Position numbers and translations under genes: made by a program. This document shows positions 16,285 through 23,375 of a stretch of DNA of 63,196 nt, one piece after another. The notes under the pieces were generated by a model. That model did no database searches, was not told the DNA's origin, and saw nothing but the letters and a program-made list of their open reading frames with translations. The stretch is from Deltaproteobacteria bacterium (GTDB taxonomy: Bacteria > Desulfobacterota > Desulfobaccia > Desulfobaccales > 0-14-0-80-60-11): NCBI GenBank assembly GCA_021813445.1, contig JAKAKP010000110.1, forward strand, positions 1-63,196. Reading direction: 5' to 3'. Within the stretch, counting starts at the first letter, position 1. Each line of letters opens with the position of its first letter.

Positions 16285-17721
16285 TCAGGAGGGTTCGCTG
16301 CGGATAGAGGTTTCCACTTTCAAGCGGTAGCGGTCGATCTTGGAGAGCAGGGTGGGCCGGGAAATGCCCAGGAGTTTGGCGGCCCGGGTGCGGTTGCCGT
16401 TGGTCAGGTCCAGGGCTTCGCTGATCACCAGGGAAGCGAAACGGTCCATGGAGGCCTCAAAGACGTTGTTCCCGGAACCGTTAAGCAGCGTCTGCCTGAC
16501 CCATTGGCGGATGGCCTCATAGGTGCGGTCGGCGTCGGCTCTGGCGGGTGCGGCCTCGCTGCCGATGGCCCGGGAGATATCCTCCGGATGGATGGGGTAG
16601 CCCCGGCTGAAGATCAAGGCCTTTTGCATGGCGTTGGCCAGTTCCCGGACATTGCCGGGCCATTGGCAGTTGTTGAGCATCCCCTTGGCCTCCGGCGTGA
16701 TTCCGGGGTTGGGGAAGCCCATCTCCCGGGCGAACCGGGCCAGGAAATATTCGGCCAGCAGAGAAATATCCCCGACCCGGACCCGCAGGGGCGGCAGCCA
16801 GAGGGTCACCACCTTAAGGCGGTAATAAAGGTCCTCCCGGAAGCGGCCTGCGGCCAGGGCCGCTTCCAGGTCCCGGTTGGTGGCGGCGATGATGCGCACG
16901 TCCACGGGGATGGGCTCCCGGCCTCCCAGCCGTTCGATGGATTTTTCCTGGAGCAGACGCAGGATCTTGGACTGGATGCTGAAGGGCATGTCGCCGATTT
17001 CGTCCAGAAACACGGTGCCGCCGTGGGCCTGTTCGAATTTCCCCACCCGGCGGTTGACGGCCCCGGTGAACGCGCCCTTCTCGTAGCCGAAGAGTTCGCT
17101 TTCCAGCAAGGTCTCGGGGATAGCCACGCAGTTGATCACCAGGAAGGGCTTGTCGGCCCGCAGGCTGTGTTGATAGATGGCCCGGGCCACCAGTTCCTTG
17201 CCGGTGCCGGATTCGCCGCGGATGAGCACGGTGGCGTCGGTGGGCGCGACCCGGCCGATGGCCTTGTACACCTCCTGCATGGGCTTGCTGTTGCCGATAA
17301 TGGCATCTCCGGAGGTGGCGTCCGGGGGGACGTTCATTTCCACCCGGGAGCGCATGAACCGCCCCGCGTCCAGGGCCTGGGCGATCAGGGCCAGGATATC
17401 CGGGATGTCAAAAGGCTTGAGCACGTATTCGAAGGCCCCCAGCTTGGTGGCCTCGATCGCGGTCTCCGTGGTGCCGTACGCGGTCATGATGATGACCGGG
17501 AGTTTGGGCTCGATCTCATGCATGGCCCGGAAGGTTTCCAGGCCGCTTTGGCCCGGCAGGCGCACGTCCATGATCACCAAATCAGGGGCCGCGTCCCGGA
17601 CCATATCCAGGGCGGCTTCTCCGGTGGCCGCGGTCCGCACCCGGTGGCCTTCTTCGGTCAGGAGCTTCTCAAAGCTTTGCCGGAGCTGCGGATCATCGTC
17701 GACGACTAGGATGTGGCCCAT
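16285..17721 (-). CDS. NtrC-family sigma-54-dependent response regulator
   Basis: 478 residues: a receiver (1-120; DDD pocket, acceptor Asp in LVIMDVRLPG, Lys in VLKPFD), a sigma-54 AAA+ domain (about 145-385; Walker A GESGTGKE, the GAFTGA sigma-54 contact loop, Walker B VFLDEIGD), and a Fis-type helix-turn-helix at the end (NGNRTRAAKLLGISRPTLLSKI). When phosphorylated it should assemble on an enhancer and open a sigma-54 promoter. The start overlaps the end of the partner kinase by 16 bp, so they are translationally coupled. Targets are not evident; the nearby PEP-like and TauE clusters are candidates by position only. Confidence 0.93.
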   Translation of the reverse strand: MGHILVVDDDPQLRQSFEKLLTEEGHRVRTAATGEAALDMVRDAAPDLVIMDVRLPGQSGLETFRAMHEIEPKLPVIIMTAYGTTETAIEATKLGAFEYVLKPFDIPDILALIAQALDAGRFMRSRVEMNVPPDATSGDAIIGNSKPMQEVYKAIGRVAPTDATVLIRGESGTGKELVARAIYQHSLRADKPFLVINCVAIPETLLESELFGYEKGAFTGAVNRRVGKFEQAHGGTVFLDEIGDMPFSIQSKILRLLQEKSIERLGGREPIPVDVRIIAATNRDLEAALAAGRFREDLYYRLKVVTLWLPPLRVRVGDISLLAEYFLARFAREMGFPNPGITPEAKGMLNNCQWPGNVRELANAMQKALIFSRGYPIHPEDISRAIGSEAAPARADADRTYEAIRQWVRQTLLNGSGNNVFEASMDRFASLVISEALDLTNGNRTRAAKLLGISRPTLLSKIDRYRLKVETSIRSEPS

Positions 17722-19190
17722 GCCTTTTCCTCCGAGAACGGCAAGGTGATGGTAAAGGTGCTCCCTTGGCCCTCCTGAGACTGGAGGGACAGCCTGCCGC
17801 CGTGATCTTTGACGATACGGTTGGCGATGCTCAGCCCCAGACCGGTGCCTTCTTCCTTGGTGCTGAAAAAGGGTTGGAAGACCTGCTCCTGGATGGCTTC
17901 CGGGATGCCGGGACCGGTATCCGTGACCTTGAGGATGGCCACCCGGCCCAGATCCCCATCCTCTCCTTCCTCTTCCTGGATGGTGAGTTTGCCGCCCCCC
18001 ACCATGGCCTCACAGGCGTTGACCACCAGATTGACTAGAACTTCCCGCAATTGGTCCGGATCGGCCATGATTTCCGGCAAAACCGCCCGGCGCTCCAGTT
18101 TCGCCTTCACCCCATAGAGCTGCAAACGGTTTTTCAAAAGCTTCAGGGCCTGATCCACCACCGCCGAGGGGCTGATCTTCTCCCGCTGCAGCTTTTGGGG
18201 CCGGGAAAACTGCAGAAAATTGCTGACAATGGAGTCGATGTGCCGGATCTCCTCGGAGATGGCCTCCAGATCCTCCCGTTGGGGGACAGTCAGGTCCAGG
18301 GAGCGGTTCATGGACCAGAGCCGCATCTTCACGGAAGTCAAGGGGTTGCGGATGCTGTGGGCGGCGCCTGCGGCCAGTTTCCCCACCAGGGCCCACTTTT
18401 CCGCCTGGGCCAGATGCTCCTGGCTCCGCTCCAATTCGCTTTGCGCCTGGTCCACATTTTCCATGAGGTTATAGACCCGGCGGCTCAAGGCTTTCACTTC
18501 GTCAGGCAAGGAGGCGTCGCCGGGGGCCGGGCCGCTCTCCTGGGCCAGGCGCCGGATGGGTTGCAGGATTTGCTTGGTCAGGATATAGGCCAGGAGAATC
18601 CCCAGAATTGCCACTCCGGGCATCGCCATGGAAGCAAAGGTGGTGATAAAGCGGGCCCGGGCCTGGCTTTCGGTGCGGGCCCGGTCAATGGCGTATTCAT
18701 GCATCAGCTTGTAACGTTCACAGAGAGCGAAAATCGCGGCAAAGCGGCGGCGGACTTCCCAGTGGAACTTGGCCCCTTCTTTCCGCTTGCCTTCCTGGTA
18801 CATTTTAATCACCTGGTTCCCTAAATCCAGGTAGCCCTGATACTCCGCGTCGATCTGGTTGATTAGATCCTTCATGGCTGTCGTATAGGCCGATTTCCTG
18901 GCCTTGACCAGCCATTCCTGGAAGGCTTGCTGATAATGCCGGCGTTGCTGGAGCCAGTCGGGATTACCGTCTAGAAAGTAATAAGTGGCAAAACCCCTTT
19001 GCATCAACAAGGAGGTTTCCAGTTCTTCCGCTGCCTGGAAGGAGGCCACTTTTTTATCCACCAGGGCGCTGATCAGGGAGTCTATGGCCCGGTTGTGCCA
19101 GATGGTGACCAGGCCCCCGGCCAGGGTAGTAAGCACTAGCGCGGCCAGGACCAGAAAGATGCGGGACCGGAGACTGAAGTATTGCCACAT
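17706..19190 (-). CDS. NtrB-type sensor histidine kinase
   Basis: 494 residues. Two membrane helices (about 10-30 and 185-208) frame a 150-residue periplasmic helical sensor that reads like a four-helix-bundle ligand domain (ALVDKKVASFQAAEELETSL..). A HAMP-like linker, a short coiled coil (ENVDQAQSELERSQEHL) and then the H-box AAGAAHSIRNPLTSVKMRL follow, with the His about one third from the end. The ATP lid shows NACEAM, DTGPGIP, FFSTKEEGTGLGLSI. It should autophosphorylate and pass phosphate to the overlapping NtrC-type regulator. The signal is unknown. Confidence 0.92.
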   Translation of the reverse strand: MWQYFSLRSRIFLVLAALVLTTLAGGLVTIWHNRAIDSLISALVDKKVASFQAAEELETSLLMQRGFATYYFLDGNPDWLQQRRHYQQAFQEWLVKARKSAYTTAMKDLINQIDAEYQGYLDLGNQVIKMYQEGKRKEGAKFHWEVRRRFAAIFALCERYKLMHEYAIDRARTESQARARFITTFASMAMPGVAILGILLAYILTKQILQPIRRLAQESGPAPGDASLPDEVKALSRRVYNLMENVDQAQSELERSQEHLAQAEKWALVGKLAAGAAHSIRNPLTSVKMRLWSMNRSLDLTVPQREDLEAISEEIRHIDSIVSNFLQFSRPQKLQREKISPSAVVDQALKLLKNRLQLYGVKAKLERRAVLPEIMADPDQLREVLVNLVVNACEAMVGGGKLTIQEEEGEDGDLGRVAILKVTDTGPGIPEAIQEQVFQPFFSTKEEGTGLGLSIANRIVKDHGGRLSLQSQEGQGSTFTITLPFSEEKAWATS

Positions 19191-19363
19191 AAGCTCTAAA
19201 AAGACATTCCTTTAACGGCCCGGCGACCGAGCCAGTCTGCGACATGGGCCCGCAACCTCGGGTATTCCGTCTTCTCCCAAGGTTCTGCCTATTTCCTTGA
19301 TTATACAATAAAATAAAATGGATAAATGCAAGTGAGAAGAGAATTAGCAAAAATAATCCTCTC

Positions 19364-20149
19364 TCATCTGATGGCAACCAGATAGCCGATCTTCACTTCC
19401 GGGTCCCCGCTGACCACGGCCCAGGAATCAGTCTCCCCGGTTTCCCTCACTTCGGCTACTCCCACCGTGCGGCCCTCTTCATCCAAAATCGTTAAGCGCG
19501 TCCCCGGAGAGAGCCCCTGGGCCGCGCCCAGACCGAAGCGGATGCTCCAACCGGCTTCGTCCCGCATGAGCCGGTAGATTTCCCCCCGGCCCTGGGCCAA
19601 TAAAAGGTTCTCCCGCTGCTGGGACAGATAAAAGACCAGGCCAAAGACTAACAGGATAAAAGGCGCAAAGGAGGCGGCCGCCATCCAGGGGGAATATCCG
19701 GTGTAGCGCTGTATCAGGGAAGAAGAGCTCCGGAGCCGGGCCTGGGCGTCGGCATAGACCAGGACGCGGAAGAATGGCGCCGGCTGTTTCCGGGGCTGGT
19801 TTGTGGCAAACACGATTACGCGGTATTCTCCGGGAGCCAGGTTCGGGCTCACCTTGAGCTGTCCCCGCCACATCGCCCCACCCAGGAAATAACCTTTATG
19901 GAGTTCCAGGATGGCCAGGGTCAGGCCCCCGGTATTGGCGCGGTGTTGCAACTCCTGAACCTGGCTGATTTCCCCGGGGACGTCGCCGTTGATCTCCACC
20001 GACTCGCCGGGCAGCACCTTCAAGAGGTTGGGAGGCTGCCGGAACAAGGCGACGAGGCCGTCCAGAACCGCCAGGAACAGGAGGATGCAGAGGGCGGCTC
20101 CGATTTTGCCCAACAGTTGGCGCCCTTGGGAGACTTGCCTGAGATCCAT
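19364..20149 (-). CDS. Two-helix membrane protein with an extracytoplasmic beta domain, unknown function
   Basis: 261 residues. A first membrane helix (about 16-36, IGAALCILLFLAVLDGLVALF), a roughly 110-residue outside region with beta features (LPGESVEINGDVPGEI, LAPGEYRVIVFATN), a second helix (about 155-175, AASFAPFILLVFGLVFYL), then a cytoplasmic tail of about 80 residues with a small beta-barrel look (IYRLMRDEAGWSIRF, LTILDEEGRTVGVAEV, VKIGYLVAIR). No family is recognised. It is upstream of the kinase gene on the same strand, 173 bp away, so it might belong to the same signalling unit; this is only suggested by order. Confidence 0.65.
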   Translation of the reverse strand: MDLRQVSQGRQLLGKIGAALCILLFLAVLDGLVALFRQPPNLLKVLPGESVEINGDVPGEISQVQELQHRANTGGLTLAILELHKGYFLGGAMWRGQLKVSPNLAPGEYRVIVFATNQPRKQPAPFFRVLVYADAQARLRSSSSLIQRYTGYSPWMAAASFAPFILLVFGLVFYLSQQRENLLLAQGRGEIYRLMRDEAGWSIRFGLGAAQGLSPGTRLTILDEEGRTVGVAEVRETGETDSWAVVSGDPEVKIGYLVAIR

Positions 20150-20227
20150 AGATAAAACCTATTTCAGAACTTAATCAGGGCCACAATTATATTACCAACC
20201 AGCAAAAGGTTGGAGTTACTGCTTTTA

Positions 20228-20308
20228 AGTCCCCCTTTGGAAAAGGGGGATTAAGGGGATTTCCAGGCGCTTATAAATCCCCCCTACCCCCTTTTTCAAA
20301 GGGGGAGG
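20228..20308. repeat. About 85-bp dispersed element (family C), inverted copy
   Basis: CCCCCTTTGG..AAGGGGGA hairpins flank the core GGATTTCCAGGCGCTTATAAATCC. The core is the reverse complement of that in the copies at 45915 and 52009. Confidence 0.85.
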
Positions 20309-20415
20309 AATTTTCGTTCTTCATTAACCTTGTCCTGATTTATGAAAATTTACTCCGGAAATAAGTTTTGAAATGACTTGTTCTATTTTGAAAGCCAAGC
20401 CGCCCTTCCCAAACA

Positions 20416-20466
20416 GCAGAATCGCCCTGAAACCGGATGTCTCTGCCTATTCCAGGGCGATCCTGC
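20416..20466. terminator. Hairpin between minus-strand transcription units
   Basis: GCAGAATCGCCCTG (20416-20429) pairs with CAGGGCGATCCTGC (20453-20466), 13 of 14 bases. GGTTTTTT follows on the plus strand and TTT on the minus strand. It probably ends the TauE/lipoprotein operon, which stops at 20495. Confidence 0.55.
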
Positions 20467-20494
20467 GGTTTTTTGGTTTAGGCTCTTAGGCTGG

Positions 20495-21085
20495 TTACTT
20501 TTTGAAGATGTCCGTTTTGCTGATGTTCATGAACCGTAAGGCCTTGCCCGGCTCCTTGTAATAGACCCGCACTTCGTCCCCGGCTTCCCAGGTGTCCTCA
20601 GGCAGGGCGAAGTATTCCTCAGGCAGAGAGAAGGTGACCAGCATCTTCTGTCTGCCGGAGTAAATGGTTATGGTCTTTTTGGCCTTGTCCACCGCGGGGA
20701 ATTTCTTACCGGCTACCAGGGGATTGTCCTTGGACACGCCGTCTTTTTCATCGATCAGAGTGTAAGGAATCTTCTTGAAACCTTTGCTGGCCACATCATA
20801 AATGGTGATTTCCTTGGCCTTGGTGTCCAACTTCATCCGTTTTCCCGCCCTGGGGTCCGCGCCCCGCTCATTGGGGTCTTTGGGCAGGGTATAGACATGC
20901 GGCGCACCGCTGTAATCGGGATTGCCGACATCGGCTTTAACGTCCTGGATAAAAGTGACGGTTTCTTTCGCTGGGTTGAATTCGATGACCCGGCCCTGGT
21001 CCACCTTGCCCATTTCCCCACAGCCAAGCATCAGGGCCAGGGGTAAGATGGGGAGCAGAACCCACCGATTGCGTCTCTTGGCCAT
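20495..21085 (-). CDS. Lipoprotein of the TauE cluster (DUF4881-like)
   Basis: 196 residues from the ATG at 21085, which has GAAGGAGAG upstream; the frame is open further but without a start signal. The signal peptide ends in the lipobox LMLGCGEMG, so the mature protein is lipid-anchored. The rest is beta-rich with repeated short strands (GRVIEFNPAKETVTFIQDV, KEITIYDVASKGFKKIPYTL, KKTITIYSGRQKMLVTFSL, VRVYYKEPGKALRFMNIS). It looks like the DUF4881 proteins found with sulfite-exporter-type genes in sulfate reducers, a match made from memory and so tentative. It is the last gene of a four-gene minus-strand cluster. Confidence 0.65.
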   Translation of the reverse strand: MAKRRNRWVLLPILPLALMLGCGEMGKVDQGRVIEFNPAKETVTFIQDVKADVGNPDYSGAPHVYTLPKDPNERGADPRAGKRMKLDTKAKEITIYDVASKGFKKIPYTLIDEKDGVSKDNPLVAGKKFPAVDKAKKTITIYSGRQKMLVTFSLPEEYFALPEDTWEAGDEVRVYYKEPGKALRFMNISKTDIFKK

Positions 21086-21117
21086 ATTATCTCTCCTTCT
21101 CCATGATATCTGGGTCA

Positions 21118-22191
21118 CTATTGGGCCATCGAGATCTTGGCCGCGGCTTTCTTTTGGGCCACTTCTTTGCTGGCCCCTCGGAGCATCTGCACAAAAATAT
21201 AGAGGGACATGCAAGCCACCAGACCCAGGATCAGCACTGTGGCAGCAACATCCATGGGACTTTTCAGAACCGGCACCCACCGGGGAATGAGCTTCATGAG
21301 GATGGACAACATGCAGCCGACCACGGCCAGGCCGAAGGCGATGCGGATGCCGTAGCCCTTGATGTATTTGGTGGCCACGGTGCCGATCTGGGCGCCAATG
21401 GCCGCGCCGCAGAGCATGATCATGGCTGCCACCAGCTCGGTGCGGCCTTTGTAAGTGTAAGTGGCGGTGCCGTATAGGCCGGAGATCATTACCTCAAAGA
21501 GGTCGGTGCCCACGGCCACGTGGGTGGGACAACCCACAAAGTAGATCAAAGAGGGCATGCGGATCAGGCCCCCGCTGATGCCCAGAATGCCCGCCAGCCA
21601 GCCGGTGAGGAAACTCACCAGGATGGGCAGCCAGGCCGAGCAGTAGATCATGGCCTCTTTGAAATGAACCATGGGCGGGATTTTAATCTTATGGAGAGTC
21701 TTGGACCAATCCAGACCGGTAGTCAGCTTGTCCACCTCTTTCCCAGCCGCGGCCGCCTCTCTTTCCTTTCTCTTCCGTTTGGCTACGTCGGTGAAGACCA
21801 TCCAGGTGATAATGGCCAGGAGGATGATATAGAGAATCCGGACATAAAAATCCACCAAGCCGATACGTTCCAGGTACATGACCATCTGGGCCCCGACTTC
21901 GAAGCCCACCACGGTGCCCACCAGCATGATGAAGCCCAGTTTATAATCCACGTTGCCGAATTTACCGTGCCTCATGGTGGAGATGAGGGATTTACCCGCC
22001 ATATGGGCAATATCGGTGCCGATGGCGAAAGCCATGGGGAACCCCAAGATATTGAGACCGGGGGTCACCATCCAGGCGCCGCCCATGCCGAAAAAGCCGC
22101 CGATGATGCCTACGCCCACGCCCAAAATGATCAAACCGGGCCAAAATATCTTTACCCCGGCAATGGGCATCAAGACATATAGCCAGTCCAT
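21118..22191 (-). CDS. TauE/SafE-family anion exporter
   Basis: 357 residues with about eight membrane helices. The first half carries the family signature GIIGGFFGMGGAWMVTPGLN and the second half the matching repeat GWLAGILGISGGLIRMPSLIY, as expected from the internal duplication of TauE/SafE transporters. These export sulfite, sulfoacetate or related oxyanions. A charged cytoplasmic loop (AKRKRKEREAAAAGKEVDKL) joins the halves and is longer than usual. AAGGAGG precedes the start. In the order usp / small membrane protein / TauE / lipoprotein it forms a cluster like those I recall from sulfate reducers, which supports a role in sulfur-oxyanion handling. Confidence 0.85.
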   Translation of the reverse strand: MDWLYVLMPIAGVKIFWPGLIILGVGVGIIGGFFGMGGAWMVTPGLNILGFPMAFAIGTDIAHMAGKSLISTMRHGKFGNVDYKLGFIMLVGTVVGFEVGAQMVMYLERIGLVDFYVRILYIILLAIITWMVFTDVAKRKRKEREAAAAGKEVDKLTTGLDWSKTLHKIKIPPMVHFKEAMIYCSAWLPILVSFLTGWLAGILGISGGLIRMPSLIYFVGCPTHVAVGTDLFEVMISGLYGTATYTYKGRTELVAAMIMLCGAAIGAQIGTVATKYIKGYGIRIAFGLAVVGCMLSILMKLIPRWVPVLKSPMDVAATVLILGLVACMSLYIFVQMLRGASKEVAQKKAAAKISMAQ

Positions 22192-22220
22192 ATATTAGCC
22201 TCCTTAATGGCTGAAAATTA

Positions 22221-22517
22221 TTAGTGCTCCGCCAGTTCCCTGGACTTCAGATCAATGCCGATGCGGGACATGATAATGTCGGCCAGGATGCCAAAGATCA
22301 GGCCCACTATGGGGATAGTCACCACCGTTATCAGGGTGAAGTATGCATGGCTCTCATTGTAGAGATTGGTCCACCATGCCTCCCAGCCGGTAAACTTGCG
22401 GGTATCGGCCACGATCACCAAGGGGGCGGCCTTGGGTCCGGCGGCCGCGACGATTTCCGGCACCAGCAGGACGGCCATGACTCCTAAGCTCACGATTTTG
22501 GTCCACAACCTACGCAT
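22221..22517 (-). CDS. Small two-helix membrane protein (DVU0150-like)
   Basis: 98 residues: a signal-like first helix (about 8-25), a short outside loop with aromatic residues (FTGWEAWWTNLYNESHAYF), a second helix (about 60-82, LITVVTIPIVGLIFGILADI) and a short charged end. Its size, position beside a TauE-type exporter and a universal stress protein, and the WEAWWTNLYNES motif match a small family known from Desulfovibrio as DVU0150 (recalled, not searched). It is a likely accessory subunit of the exporter. Confidence 0.65.
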   Translation of the reverse strand: MRRLWTKIVSLGVMAVLLVPEIVAAAGPKAAPLVIVADTRKFTGWEAWWTNLYNESHAYFTLITVVTIPIVGLIFGILADIIMSRIGIDLKSRELAEH

Positions 22518-22551
22518 GGTCTTTTATCCTCCTAGAAAAATTCGGAATTTT

Positions 22552-22965
22552 TCATCTGACTACAGTCACTTCGCAGGGGGCGTGGGCCACCACCTTGGCG
22601 GCAGTGCTGCCCATCAAGACCCTGCCCAATCCATGAATGCCGCTGCTGCCGATGATGATCCGGTCGAACTTCCCCTCTTCCGCCTTGCGGATAATATTGT
22701 TGGCCGGCACCAGGCCCGCCTGCAGCTCGGTCCAGACCTGGATCCCTTTTTGGTCAAACAGGGCCTTAGCCTTTTGTAAGGCCGCGGCGGCCTCGCCCTC
22801 CAGCTTATCCTGGATACCGGGAGGCATTTCGTCGAAATAGTCTTTGACGTAGTATGCCACCGACATCAAGGTCACCTGCGCCCCCTGTTTTTCCGCCAAT
22901 TCCAGGGCTCTCTGCACGGCCTTCATTGAATGTTCCGAGCCGTCTGTCGCCACCAGTACTTTCAT
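22552..22965 (-). CDS. Universal stress protein (UspA family)
   Basis: 137 residues, one Usp domain. It opens MKVLVATDGSEHSMKAV and ends with the nucleotide-binding motif GSSGIHGLGRVLMGSTAAKVVAHAPCEV (G-2x-G-9x-G-S/T), so ATP binding is expected. AAGGAGG lies just upstream. It is the first gene of the cluster leading to the TauE exporter, and so is divergent from the PEP-synthase-like gene at 23376; the 410-bp region between them holds a palindrome and promoter elements. Confidence 0.9.
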   Translation of the reverse strand: MKVLVATDGSEHSMKAVQRALELAEKQGAQVTLMSVAYYVKDYFDEMPPGIQDKLEGEAAAALQKAKALFDQKGIQVWTELQAGLVPANNIIRKAEEGKFDRIIIGSSGIHGLGRVLMGSTAAKVVAHAPCEVTVVR

Positions 22966-23188
22966 AAGAAGGACCTCCTTAAATTGATAACTGCCCGTAT
23001 ATTAAGGGATATCCCGAAGCCATCCCGCTTATGACGGTACTGCGGAGATAGTCTTCGATCTAGAAAAAGCAATGCCCATGCCAACTGCCAAGAAGGGCTC
23101 GCGATTGATAACTTATTGTAATATCGAGTATACTGCGATTAAGGGAAAATCTTGATGATTTGAACCATTGGATAGTCTGTCAGGTTTT

Positions 23189-23203
23189 TTTACATAGTGT
23201 AAA
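23189..23203. promoter_or_regulatory. 15-bp palindrome, candidate operator
   Basis: TTTACATAGTGTAAA is a perfect TTTACA-N3-TGTAAA palindrome in the divergent region between usp and the PEP-synthase-like gene, about 90 bases upstream of the latter's -35 box. The same sequence with another centre is at 16206-16220. Confidence 0.55.
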
Positions 23204-23280
23204 GGCAGTCGCTCCCCCGCAAATCGAGGGCAAGGAGTGCCAGCAGGGCAGGGGCGGCGGCGTCCAGGCCAATTGGCGCT

Positions 23281-23309
23281 TTTCCAAAAACCTAATAATC
23301 TGGTATAAT
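23281..23309 (+). promoter_or_regulatory. Promoter of the PEP-synthase-like gene
   Basis: TTTCCA and a perfect TATAAT are separated by 17 bases. Transcription should start near 23316, giving a 60-base leader before the ATG at 23376. Confidence 0.65.
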
Positions 23310-23375
23310 TATTGAAATAATGATGGCTGCCTGGAGCATTTAGGGGCGTGATTTCAGAAGGCGTCAGGTGCTTAA

